A stretch of 64,000 bases of DNA, taken from the NCBI RefSeq assembly GCF_020283565.1, contig NC_060065.1:29500409-29564408 (forward strand), in the 5' to 3' direction. The notes beneath the pieces were generated by a model, which saw only the letters and a program-made list of their open reading frames with translations, searched no databases and had not been told where the DNA came from. Positions 35,801 to 45,266 of this stretch are shown one piece after another. How positions within the stretch are numbered: position 1 is the stretch's first letter; each line of letters begins with the position of its first letter. Source of the DNA: Trifolium pratense. Its lineage: Eukaryota > Streptophyta > Magnoliopsida > Fabales > Fabaceae. The translations under genes and the position numbers were made by a program.

Positions 35801-37797
35801 TTTTTGAATTTGTTACATAGGATATTTTAGAACTTATTTGCTAAAGTATGAAATTTGTGTGACATGTTTTATGTTAAGGTACAAAATTTATGCAGAAGGG
35901 GCAACATGGTCTGTGAGTGAAAAATACATAATAGCATGTGACTCCATGACTATGTTCATAGAACCTAGGTACTATGACTTCTTTACAAGAAGCATGCTAC
36001 CTTTGAAGCACTATTGGCCTATAAGTTTCAAAAACATGTGTGAAGAGATTAAGTATGCAGTGGATTGGGGAAATGCTCACCTTGATAGAGTAATAATCTT
36101 CTTCCTCAATTTTCCTCTAAATATTTTCTATATTAAAAAAAAAAACAAATTTGTGTTAAGTTTTTTTTTGGTTAACCTGATTTTTAAGGGAATGAAACTT
36201 TTGTAATTCAGAGTTCGGCCGCGAGGTAAATAAAATATGGCCAAAAATTATTTTCATCAAGAATCGAACTCGGGTTATTCCGAATGATTCATCTTAAGAG
36301 AAACTCATTAACCACATGAGCTCAATATCTTAGTTCAAACTTGTGTTATGTTAAAAATATGCTAGTTTTATTGCACTTCTTTTTATAATATACTCCCTCC
36401 GTCCCTTAATATAAGCTCACATTAGGGTTTTTCACGCATATTAAGAAAAGTTGGTAGTGTAATAAATGTGTACTTTTTGAGTATTACAATTACTAAATTA
36501 TTCTTGGTAAAAAGATTATTTGTAGTTGACTTTTCGAATTTCAATGTAAAGTAGGGTTATGTTTGGAAAAATAATAATAAATGTGTCTAGGGAATTGAAA
36601 AATACTTATACATTTAGGGACAAATTTTATCTTTAAAAGTGTGCTTATAATTAGGGACGGATGGAGTATACTATAGTTTCTTTTGGCAGAAATATATACT
36701 ATAGTTTAGTTGCTCGAAAATTGAAGCATGCATTTTGTTCCTACAAACAAAAAGAACTTAAGTTAATTGGACTTGACTACATTGTACCCCAAATATTGAC
36801 ATAATTGAACTTTTTTTTATGGCATATACATTGATTCACATAATTTAAGAAAATATCCCCATTTGAGTCTTTAATTAGCATAAAACACTTCTTACATCAA
36901 TCCCATATGACCCTACAAAATATTGAAATCTGGATTGCTAAAACTACATGCAGTCAGATCAGATTTAATCGTTTGATTAATATCAGACGGTCAAATTTAA
37001 TCTGACGGCATGACAACTGCATGTAATCTAGATCCAAAATATTGTGATATGAAATTAGTATTTTTTTTTTAAAAAAAAAGTTTAATGATTATGTACTGAC
37101 GATGCTAAATGTCACAAAAATATCTTTAGAATATTATTTTCTAAATTTTTTGAACAAATATCTAAATAGGAACATATAGTTGAATGAATGTGTCAAACTT
37201 TTTTACAATCAGTACTAGGAACATATAGTAATTACTAGGAATGTTTCTAGTTGAAGGAATGTGTCATTAAACTCTTTTTTTAAAGTTGAAGTCAACATAT
37301 ATATCCTTGAAAAATGAATTTTTCTTCATATGATTAAAAGAGGGGAAAAAAAAAGAAAGAATTAACTCAATTACTAGTAATTACATTAGCTATTTTTCTC
37401 CCTAATATATATTTAAACTTACTAAGGAAAACAACATTTTGATTAATTGCAGGCACAAGCAATTGGAGAAGGAGGAACCAACTACATAATAGATAATTTA
37501 AAGATGAAATTTGTTTATGATTACATGTTTCATCTATTAAATAGTTATGCAAAGCTTTTGAGATTCAAACCAGAAATACCAAAAGGAGCAGTTGAGATTT
37601 GTGCTGAAAGTATGGCATGTTCATTGCGTGGAGCAAGGAAGAATTTCATGGTTGAATCCATGGTTTTGTCACCAAGTGATACACCTCCATGCACAATGCC
37701 ACCTCCTTATACAATTGAATCTCTTCAACAATTTCTACAAGAAAAAGAGAATCTAATAGGGCAAGTGAAGACAAGGGCAATGAATAAAGAGCTATAG
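30551..37797 (+). CDS. GT90 / CAP10-domain O-glycosyltransferase (rumi/KTEL-like)
   Basis: Six coding exons in continuous phase: 30551..30703 (1A), 34440..34981, 35383..35575, 35669..35733, 35879..36089 and 37453..37797. They total 1509 nt, 502 aa. Residues about 29-48 form one membrane span, giving a type II Golgi/ER protein with a short cytosolic tail. A Cys-rich stem follows ([31 protein letters not shown]). The catalytic GT90 domain has [93 protein letters not shown] and [18 protein letters not shown]. Plant members are presumed to act on cell-wall or secreted glycans; donor and acceptor are not deducible. Length matches plant GT90 proteins. A second candidate first exon (1B) lies at 31790..31867. 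Introns contain hAT, GGGTC and Stowaway elements. Confidence 0.92.
31790..31867 (+). CDS. Alternative first coding exon (1B) of the GT90 gene
   Basis: ATG opens a 26-codon frame, [20 protein letters not shown] then ILEIDL, ending at GTAAGTC. Exon 1A ends the same way (IVQWIDL then GTAAGTC). Both are phase 0 and can join the acceptor at 34438-34439. The product from 1B would be 477 aa, with a hydrophobic anchor but a shorter cytosolic tail. RW(L/V)S near the start of the anchor and the final IDL are shared, suggesting exon duplication. Use of 1B is a prediction. Confidence 0.7.
32812..32844. repeat. (AT)n microsatellite in GT90 intron 1
   Basis: About 16 TA units. Confidence 0.95.
32991..33175. 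mobile_element. GGGTC-family MITE, copy 2
   Basis: Starts AGGGTCTTGCTAAACAGTGC, has the palindrome GTGCCCCGGGGCAC and TTTAAGCATTC, then the mirrored TGCTTAAAGAGTGCCC, and ends CCGTTTAGCATTTTCC. It is 185 bp and intact. Confidence 0.85.
33266..33942. mobile_element. Non-autonomous hAT element with 8-bp target duplication in GT90 intron 1
   Basis: Begins CAGGGACGGAGCCA and ends TGGCTCCGTCACTG, complementary at 13 of 14 positions. Flanks are identical CTCGCGTG (33258-33265, 33943-33950). The 677-bp interior contains a further foldback at about 33521-33841 and no transposase. Confidence 0.92.
33521..33843. mobile_element. Foldback element nested inside the hAT copy
   Basis: The left end AGGCTTAATTGCATATTTGG and the right end ATATATATGTAATTAAGCCT are inverted. 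The arms also hold TTGGTCCTTTATGTTTTAAA and TTAAACTTAAGGGACCAA. It resembles the GGCTTAAAT foldbacks at 25.7-27.3 kb. Confidence 0.75.
36215..36335 (-). mobile_element. SINE-like element in GT90 intron 5
   Basis: On the minus strand GAGCTCATGTGGTTAATGAG precedes CCCGAGTTCGATTCTTGATG (B-box-like) and TTTACCTCGCGGCCGAACTC. The order matches the element at 28783-28942. Confidence 0.55.
36391..36668. mobile_element. Stowaway MITE (Tc1/Mariner) in GT90 intron 5
   Basis: TA target duplications (36391-36392, 36667-36668) flank CTCCCTCCGTCCCTTAATAT and its near-complement ending GGGACGGATGGAG. CTCCCTCCGT ends and TA duplication define Stowaway. The element is 274 bp. Confidence 0.92.
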
Positions 37798-38206
37798 TGA
37801 CATTTGTTTTGTAGATGTAGATATAGTTCAATGTCATTCTAATAATTAGTCTTAGTGTAATTGAAAAATTCTTAATTGGAAGAGTATTTTTTGTCAAGTA
37901 ATGAATCTTTAGCTACATTTTATAAATTTAGATTGTTACATGAATAAAGAACAAATTAAAATTGTCAATTTCTTAGAAACATGATAGCAAACTATGTGAT
38001 TTCGCCAAATTTCTCTATGTTGGTTGTTCAAACTTTCTCCTTTTCAATTTACCATGAAGATGCACTTTTGTGTCTTACACATGTAGATACATTAGTATTT
38101 TAGGGTAAATAAGTTTTTACTCCCCGCAAAATAGGCGAGTTTTGGTTTACCCCTTGCAAAAACAAAAATTTGGATTACCCTGTAATGTGAAGATTCTCTA
38201 GTTTAC

Positions 38207-38245
<39 letters not shown>

Positions 38246-38340
38246 ATGGAAAATGTTGACTTAAGATTTCATTCTTTTGCCCCCATAATGTTAGCGAGTT
38301 TTAGTTTACTCCCTGACTGACCATGTCACGTCATCATTTT
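37798..38340. other. GT90 3' UTR, then truncated foldback remnant with a 36-base C run
   Basis: Bases 37798-38000 are the likely 3' UTR. From 38102 the text GGGTAAATAAGTTTTTACTC, GTTTTGGTTTACCCC resembles the arm of the 23.2-kb foldback. An uninterrupted run of 36 C occupies 38208-38243. Confidence 0.6.
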
Positions 38341-38344
38341 TGAG

Positions 38345-38540
38345 GAATCTTAGGCAAACCATTGTCAAAGTAATCTAGCAAACTTGCAATCAATAAAAAG
38401 GTGTTGAATAATATGTGTTCGAACCATAGTCATGAAAAATGTTATCGGTAGGGGGAACATTCCAAAAAATCTTCAAAAGAATAAGAGATTTGGAAGGAGG
38501 AATACTGCAATCTCTAGTCATCTTGAAGCAATACTGCAAC
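38345..38540 (-). pseudogene. LINE zf-RVT fragment (relative of 43745-44060)
   Basis: Shares CAATCAATAAAAAGGT, CATGAAAAATGTTATCGGTA and TTCCAAAAAATCTTC with the fragment at 43.8 kb. There the minus strand encodes the zinc-binding domain that follows plant LINE reverse transcriptases. Too short and broken to code. Confidence 0.6.
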
Positions 38541-38884
38541 CTTGTAAATTTGGTTCTGTTCTATTGTTTTTCACATTCATTTGATTACACATACTTTACT
38601 TGTTTTGAATTATTGGATGGTACCAGTTCTTGTTTAGGTTTATTTCAGGAGGATTAATTAATAAATCTATGTTTTTTTTATTTTTTTATTTTTTTATAAG
38701 CAATTAATAAATCCATAGAACAATTCAGGGTTCAAGTCCTGGCAAATGAGAATGTTTCTACTATTCGCGATGATAGAAAAGTCTGATTTAGAATTATTCC
38801 TATTAGAAATCGAATCAAATTCTATCGAATCGAGATCTCATTAACTACTTGAATTCAATGTTTTGGTTTGATGTTTTTTATTTT

Positions 38885-39069
38885 GGGTCTTGCTAACGAG
38901 TGCCCCCGAGGCACTCTTTAAGCATTCCATTTAAAGAAACTTTTTATTCAAAAAGTTAAATACTACAATTTCCAATGCATTGACTTTACACATTCCGATA
39001 AAAATTCTATAAAAAAACTTACTATTTAAGGGCTTAAAGAGTGCCCGGGAGCACTATTTAGCATTTGCC
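38885..39069. mobile_element. GGGTC-family MITE, copy 3
   Basis: GGGTCTTGCTAACGAGTGCC opens it. GGCACTCTTTAAGCATTCCA and the mirrored GGGCTTAAAGAGTGCCC follow. It ends ATTTAGCATTTGCC. It is 185 bp and close to copy 2. Confidence 0.85.
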
Positions 39070-39117
39070 TTTTATTTTTTATGTGATGCAATTAGTTACC
39101 ATCATTTTTTTTGTCGC

Positions 39118-39178
39118 GCAGATTATGGAGGAGAGTCCTTGTGATTGTTTGTTTTGATAAGCAGAGTGGCTCTCTCTT
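39118..39178 (+). pseudogene. Duplicated fragment of DYAD exon 2 start (part 1)
   Basis: GCAGATTATGGAGGAGAGTC and the following CTTGTGATT match the DYAD acceptor and start codon region at 45257-45290 almost exactly. The similarity then fades at GTTTGTTTTG. The codon for residue 7 onward is not preserved. Confidence 0.8.
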
Positions 39179-39797
39179 AGGGATGGCAGAAAAATCCAAA
39201 CCCGTGAGACCCACCCGAACCCAAACCCAAGTCAACGGGCGAAACCCGAATTGACTGGGTTTGGGTTTGGGTTTGGGTTTGGGTGACACCCGAAAATATG
39301 GGTGTGGGTTTGGTATCACTCAAACCCACACCCGAAACCCATACACCCACCCGAAACATGTTAAAATTACCTAAATACCCCCACATATATATAAGTGTAA
39401 AAGTAAAATTAGGTTTTTCACAAACCACAAACCAAAATTGTGTTTGAATTTTGCTTGAAAGTTGGAAGAACTTAATTTTGGTTTAGTTGTAATTTAATTT
39501 CTTGAAAGACTATTTTGTAATTTTAAATTCCCTTGTAATTTTAAACCTATGTTTTTGCTAAGTGATTGACAATATGTTTAAATTCCATTGTTTTTGCTTA
39601 AATTTGCAAAGTAGTACAAAATGTGTTGTGGGTTTGGGTTTGGGTGTAAAAAACCCGAACCCAATGGGTGTGGGCGTGGGTGTGGTTTTGCCACCCGAAC
39701 AGATTTGGGTTTGGGTTTGGGTTTGTGTGTTGATTTCGGGTGTGGGTTTGGTATCACTCAAACCCGCACCCGTGGGCGCCCATTGCCATCCCTACTC
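39176..39797. mobile_element. TIR element with GGGATGGCA ends and GGGTTT arrays, copy 1
   Basis: The left end TAGGGATGGCA and the right end TGCCATCCCTA are complements. Both arms carry (GGGTTT)n and its complement, ACCCGAACCCAA and GGTGTGGGTTTGGTATCACT. A second copy lacking its left tip lies at 43095-43642. Confidence 0.8.
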
Positions 39798-40750
39798 TCT
39801 CTCTTAGACCATGTGCAATGGAAAGAAAAAAGGGTGTTGAAGGAGTGTTTCAACTGTTGAAACCATTGGAGGGAGTGTTGAAAAAATGATGTGGAGGAGT
39901 TGGGTGATGAAATGTTTCAACTGTATTGAATCTGACGCAGGGGCCACACGGCGGGTTTTGTTTGGTTGCAGCAGGGCGCGTGTGATACACGCGCGGGTGA
40001 GGAGAGTGGGCGAGAGTGGGCGAGAGTGAAACGCGGAGAGAGAAAGAAATAAGGACACGTGTCTTCGTCTGATTGGCTCTCCGGATTCTTATCACATTAA
40101 TACTTTGAACTCAATTATCTCATTGCAAATTATTTTTTTACCAAAATTCGTGATTTTTTTTTTCTACAAATAGAGACTTGGTTCATTTAATTTGGACACA
40201 GAAAAAAAAAACCAAATTTTTCACTATCTTAATCTATTATTATCTTTCTAATTAGTCTTTCTTTTGAAGTTTTAATCTTTTTTTAGTGAAATGGATCCCA
40301 ACAATTCTTCTATACGTTATTTGTGTGTTGTTTCGTATTTTAAGTTAATTTGCATTGTATTAATTACGTAACTTGTGTATTGTATTGCATTTTAAGTTAA
40401 TTTGTATCGTACTAATTACGTTATTTGTGTGATGTATTGCATTTTAAATTAAGAAAATAAAAAAAAATATTTAAATAAATTTTGTTAAGTGTATTATTTT
40501 AATTTAATTTTAATCGATAATTATAATTTTATTTAATCATAAAAACAAAAATTAAAATTTAAATAAGAATATGAAATAGAAAGTGGTGGGGTAGAGAAAG
40601 TGGTGGGGTAAGGTGTTGAATAGAAAAACCATTGAAGAGGGTAAAAGTTGAATGTGTGTTGAATGATTAGGTGGAAGAAAGAGAAAATGATGTGGAGTGA
40701 AAAAGTGGGTGTTGAAGATGTTTTGGTGTTGAAACCATTGTATATAGGAA
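39798..40750. mobile_element. Probable MITE remnant rich in TTGAAACCATTG
   Basis: ACCATGTGCAATGGAAAG and GTTGAAACCATTGGAGGG near the left end and GGTGTTGAAACCATTGTATA near the right recall legume MITEs. The interior has a GC-rich patch (GCGCGTGTGATACACGCGCG palindrome near 39977) and AT-rich sequence. Borders are not firmly defined. Confidence 0.4.
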
Positions 40751-40840
40751 TATTTTTTTTCCTACCCCTACATTTATCACTTTACCCCAACATATTTTAA
40801 AATATTCCTATTCTACCCTTATATTAATATAATATATTTT

Positions 40841-41018
40841 AGGGTCTTGTTAACATGTGCCCTTAGGGCACATGTTAAGATATACCAAAATAGAAATTTA
40901 ACATTTAATGATGCAAGAAATTTAATGCTCAAAAAGTCAAAATGCACAAGTTAGTATTTAATAATTTCTATTTTTGCTTCCTTAACATGTGCCTTAAGGG
41001 CACAAGTTAACATTCTCC
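40841..41018. mobile_element. GGGTC-family MITE, copy 4
   Basis: AGGGTCTTGTTAACATGTGC, the palindrome GTGCCCTTAGGGCAC, mirrored CTTAACATGTGCC and AAGTTAACATTCTCC. It is more diverged than copies 2 and 3. Confidence 0.8.
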
Positions 41019-41617
41019 TATATTTTATTATTTTTTTAGTTTATTGTTTCTGAAAATGTGTTCCGGTATAAGAAAAATCTTAGAAATTTTGTTGTTACCG
41101 AAACACTTTAAAGTGTTTTCCGGTATGGATCCCTTTACCCCAACAATATTAACAGCTGCTTCTTTCTTTTCTCTTCATTGACGATCTCCACAAAGCTACA
41201 GTACCCTTATAATTATTTCAACATCTCTTTCTCGTTCTTTCATTCATACTTTACTTTCTCTTTCTCCTTTTTTGGATCTTCATTTTCGAATTTACTGGTA
41301 ATTTTCTTATACCCTTTTGCTTCAATTACATTATTCACTTCATTTTCATCAATTTTATCAACTTTTTTCATGAATGCCCCTTTTTGCATTATAGGATTTT
41401 GTTAATTTTTAATCATTGTCACTATGATTTTATTGAAATTAAACTTAATTGAGTTAATGGGGTTGTTTAAAGTTTCATTTTTTGATGTTTGGATAGATGT
41501 AAAGTCTTGATTTTTACACTCCTTGTTATATAATTAGACAATAGTAGTGATATTTTTCTGTGATTTTAGATTTTAGTGATTTGTGGGATTGAGTTTGAAG
41601 GACTATGGTGAGGAAAT

Positions 41618-41731
41618 ATGGCTTCCTCTTCTGCAACTCTTGCTGGTTCAGTCGTTGCTTCTAATCTTCTCAGGAGTTCGACCGGCGGTTTCATTGGTCT
41701 TTCTTTGAGAAGTTTGGGAAGTGCAGGGTAA
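41618..41731 (+). pseudogene. Captured first exon encoding a plastid-transit-peptide-like sequence
   Basis: ATG opens MASSSATLAGSVVASNLLRS then STGGFIGLSLRSLGSAG and a stop, 37 codons. The composition (Met-Ala, many Ser/Thr/Leu, basic, no acidic residues) is typical of chloroplast transit peptides. CAGG|GTAAC at the end looks like a splice donor, and the upstream 480 bp (pyrimidine-rich, then TTTTAGATTTTAG) looks like a leader with an intron. No mature domain follows, only the hairpin array. The parent gene is not recognised. It lies inside TIR element 40751-42124, so capture is likely. Confidence 0.5.
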
Positions 41732-41754
41732 CAACAAAAAAAAAAAAAAAGATC

Positions 41755-42035
41755 CATACCGGAACACACTTAAAAAAAAACAATTTACATACCTGAACAC
41801 TTTTTTACATAGTGTTCCGGTAACCAAAAAAAATTACATACCTGAACACTTTTTTCAAAGTGTTCCGGTAATCAAAATTTTTTTTTACATTTCTGAACAC
41901 TTTTTTTCAAAGTGTTCCGGTAACAAAAAAAAATTTAGAAAAATTTTATATACCTGAACACTTTTCAAAGTGTTCCGGTAACCAAAAAAAATTTGACATA
42001 CCAGAACACTTTTTCCAAAGTGTTCCGGTAACCAA
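41755..42035. repeat. Tandem array of about six hairpins (GAACACTTT...AAAGTGTTCCGG)
   Basis: Each unit of 45-60 bp has ATACCTGAACACTTTTT, a short loop, and CAAAGTGTTCCGGTAAC, then an A-rich spacer. The same palindrome appears near 41055-41125 in inverted context (ACCGAAACACTTTAAAGTGT). Confidence 0.9.
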
Positions 42036-42129
42036 TTTTTTTTTGCACCATATATGAGGGCAAATTCGTCCATTCAAAATTAATGTTGGGGTGGATGGAT
42101 GATTGTTGGGGTAGGAAAAAAAAATTTCT

Positions 42130-42167
42130 GTATATTGTCATTGTACAAGAAATCACACACACACACA
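42130..42167 (+). pseudogene. Duplicated fragment of DYAD intron (part 2)
   Basis: TCATTGTACAAGAAATCACA followed by an AC repeat matches DYAD intron bases 45363-45390. Confidence 0.7.
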
Positions 42168-42950
42168 TAGGGGTGTACATGGGTCGGGCAAATCCGGTTG
42201 ACCCGGTCAAACCCACCCAATCCAACCCAAAAAAGTGGGTTGGGTCGGGCAAGTGGGTGGGTATGGATTTCAAAAATGAAAAACCCATAAAAAAAGTTGG
42301 GTTACGGGTAAAATCGGACCCAACCCAAAAAACCCACTTACCCACTAGTGCTATGTTTTTTGAAATATTTTTTATGAAAATACTAAAGATTTTTCCATTT
42401 GATCATTAAATATTTTTTATATTGAAAATAAGTTATACTATTTTTTAAGAAAATAGAAAGATTGAATAATTTTTATAAACAAATATGATAATTTATCGCA
42501 CTATTTAAAAAATAAAAAGAAAAACTTGAATAATTTTCATGAATATATATTATAATTCATCATTTAGTCATTTGATATTAAAAAAAGCAAAAAAAATTAT
42601 TTGGGTAGCAAACTATCTAACCCGTAAATTAGTGGGTTTACACGAAAAATATGTGATTGTTTTTTATAGTGAAAAAAGTTACACTATTTTTCAAGAAAAT
42701 AATATGGTTCAGTTATTTTTATGAAAAAATAGGATGATTCGACATTTAAATATTTAATATAAAAAAATAGAAAAATAATTTGGGTAACCCACTACCCAAC
42801 CCAATCCAACCCGGAAATTAGTGGATTTACCCAACCCGGCCCAATGTTATAACGGGTGGTTATTTTCCTCGACCCAATCCGGAGTATCCTATGTGGTTCG
42901 GGTTTTGGTTTTGGTCAAACCCAACTCAATCCGGCCCACGTACACCCCTA
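42168..42950. mobile_element. TIR element with AGGGGTGTACATGGG ends
   Basis: The left AGGGGTGTACATGGGTCGGG and the right CGGCCCACGTACACCCCT pair imperfectly. The arms are rich in ACCCAACC/GGGTTGGG. It sits between two pieces of the duplicated DYAD intron and so dates after that duplication. Non-autonomous. Confidence 0.75.
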
Positions 42951-43078
42951 CACACACAAACTCATAGTACACCTGATTCTGTTGATTTGTCGTTGAAAAG
43001 AGTGAATAACTTTTCAACGCGGTGGGACCCTTTTCCTTTGGGATAATCCTGCATATACGCATTGCTTAATTACTGACA
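42951..43078 (+). pseudogene. Duplicated fragment of DYAD intron (part 3)
   Basis: CACCTGATTCTGTTGATTTG, TGAATAACTTTTCAA, CGGTGGGA and TTTCCTTTGGGAT match 45402-45505 in order with few changes. Confidence 0.85.
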
Positions 43079-43094
43079 ATATCAAATAGTATAA

Positions 43095-43642
43095 AAAAAC
43101 ACAAACCCGAGAGACCCACCCGAACCCAAACTCAAGTCAACGGGCGAAACCCGATTTGACTGAGTTTGAGTTTGGGTTCGGGTGACACCCGATAATATGG
43201 GTGTGGGTTTGGTATCAGTCAAACCCACACCCGAAACTCATACACCCACCCGAAATATTTTATAATTACCTAATTATCCTCATAGTCTCCCTCAATTTCC
43301 TTGGAAGACCTTAAATTTTAGTTGTAATTTAATTTCTTGAAAGTATATATTGTAATTTCTTGAAAGTCTATGTTTGAATTTCTTTGGAAGACCTTAATTT
43401 TAATTGTAATTTAATTCAGAGTCTATGTTGGAATTTAATTTCTTAAATTTGCAAATTCTTTTTAAATGTGTTGTGGGTTTGGGTTTGTGTGGAAAAACCC
43501 CGAACCCAATGGGTGTGGGCGTGAGTGTTGTTTTGCCACCCGAACAGTCATTGGGTTTGAGTTTGGGTTTGAGTGATAATTTCGGATGTGAGTTTGGTAA
43601 GTGTCAAACCCGCACCCATGGACGCCCGTTGTCATCCCTATC
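43095..43642. mobile_element. TIR element with GGGTTT arrays, copy 2 (left tip missing)
   Basis: ACCCGAGAGACCCACCCGAA through GGTGTGGGTTTGGTATCA, then later TTGTGGGTTTGGGTTTG, and the right end GCCCGTTGTCATCCCTA match copy 1 at 39176-39797. Confidence 0.75.
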
Positions 43643-43744
43643 AACAATGTTGATATCAACAATGTTGATGATTCCTTCAAGCACAACATCTATATATTGT
43701 TTAGATCAATCTCGATAACATAAATTAACTAATGTATCAATAGA

Positions 43745-44060
43745 ATTAGGTGCATGCATTTGTAAAATAGAGGCGAATCATTGCCAAAGTAATCTAACAA
43801 ACCTGCAATCAATAAAAAGGTCTTGAATCGTATGTCTACGTATATGTGCTCCAACCACATAAAACACACCTTGAAGTAATACCGCAACCTCTAGTCATGA
43901 AAACATTATCCGTGGGTAGAACAATCCAAAAAATCTTCCAAAGAATAAGAGATTTGGAAATAGGAATGTGTTCATCCCAAATTTTTTTAGCCCAAAGAAA
44001 CTGAAGGCTAGGAGGGGCAAAATATAAATAATTTAATTTAGGATCACACTGTCCCAAACA
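43745..44060 (-). pseudogene. LINE zf-RVT (reverse transcriptase zinc-binding) fragment
   Basis: The minus strand from 44057 reads LQFLWAKKIWDEHIPISKSL, ILWKIFWIVLPTDNVFMTRG and CGITSRCVLCG. This is the Trp-rich, CxxC-containing zf-RVT domain that follows the RT of plant L1-type elements. Another frame continues IQDLFIDCRFV. No RT is present; it is a broken fragment. Confidence 0.75.
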
Positions 44061-44380
44061 TTTATTAAATATACTAAGAAAAATAAAATGTAAAATTAAT
44101 ATTAGTAAAATAATTATTTATACTATTAAAATATTGAATGCACAAGTTCAAAAACAAAACTTCTTTATTAATGTGTTAAACTAGTAGCTCCATCCCCGAA
44201 ACACTATTTAATATTTTTCATTTAATTTAAGTCTCAAGTTAAATGGGGCACATGAATCCTCGTTAAACATATTAAAAAAGAAAATTAAAGACCAAATTAA
44301 TATTAAAAATATAAGTTTTTATAATTTTAAGAAGATGAATAAAAAATTTAAAGATAAAATTTTGTTATTAATAAGGTTAA

Positions 44381-44538
44381 GGGTCATGCTAACATGTATC
44401 CTTAGGGCAATGTTACTTAAAATAGTAATTAAGTTTTGAATAAAATAATCTTTGATTTCTAAAGTGATAAAATGACCAATTTTTGATACATATCTTTGAA
44501 CACTAACAAGTGCATTAAGAGCACATGTTAGCTTTTCC
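44381..44538. mobile_element. GGGTC-family MITE, copy 5
   Basis: GGGTCATGCTAACATGTATC, CCTTAGGGCA near the left; GTGCATTAAGAGCACATG and TTAGCTTTTCC at the right. It is the most eroded copy and lies directly upstream of the DYAD leader. Confidence 0.7.
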
Positions 44539-45266
44539 CTTAGGGTAATTAGTACTTGGAGAACACGGTTTGGTTTAGCATTTTGCTTAATTTCACAGCA
44601 CTAAACACGATCGCGCGCGAACGAGAGAGAGAGAGAGAGAGGAAAATCGCTTATATCATCATTCATCACTCTTTGCAATGCAATGCATTCCTCGCTCGCT
44701 CGCACCACAACACAACCAATTCCACCTTTCTACTTTTCCGAAAACATCGTTTGGTACTTCTTTACCGTTTCTTTCTCTCATTTTTCTATCTTCATTGCTG
44801 CTGCTTTTTCAACCAACATTGTTGCATCATACTGTTGATTACTTGTTCAATCGATCCTCATATTGTTGCATACATACTATTTCACTGTTTATTACTTTCT
44901 GCTTTTTGTTCAATCTCACTTCATTTCATTCAACTAATAGATCTGGTTTTTGCTTTAATATTTTAAATATTCGATTCATAATTGATTTTTCGGATACATT
45001 TAAACCTTATTTGTTCTGTACAGTGTTATTTTTTTCCTCTTTCAGTCATGCACAAATTTGGCTTTGTTTCTTTCCTTCACTATCACTGATTCAGTTCAGT
45101 ACAAGTTTTCTTTTCATTTTTTGTTTAGATTCATTTAATGTTTAGGTTATTTGTCCTACTGTACTGTGTGAAAGTAATTTTCAGTTTTGCATATATAGTA
45201 TGTGCTAATTTAATTGTTGCTGTTTTTTTTTTATTATTTTTGTTTATTTTGTTGTGCAGGTAGGTT
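44539..45266 (+). promoter_or_regulatory. DYAD promoter and 5' UTR with an intron
   Basis: A GA repeat (44624-44641), then pyrimidine-rich leader sequence. The acceptor TTGTTGTGCAG ends at 45259, seven bases before the ATG, indicating a 5' UTR intron. Its donor cannot be fixed by eye. Confidence 0.5.

Larger units (their letters stand above)
40751..42124. mobile_element. TIR element carrying a gene-like segment and a hairpin array
   Basis: The left end TTTTTTTTCCTACCCCTACA and the right end TGTTGGGGTAGGAAAAAAAA are inverted. Inside are GGGTC MITE copy 4, a leader/exon-like region (41130-41731) and an array of CCGGAACACTTT hairpins (41755-42035). It may be a gene-capturing TIR element; there is no transposase. 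Confidence 0.55.

Noticed and set aside
41178..41405. 75-aa Phe/Ser-rich frame
   Set aside because: Composition of a pyrimidine-rich leader; the better candidate exon is the transit-peptide frame at 41618.
44556..45145. Two overlapping frames before DYAD
   Set aside because: Low-complexity Phe/Leu/Ser translations of a pyrimidine-rich leader and intron, with no family resemblance.
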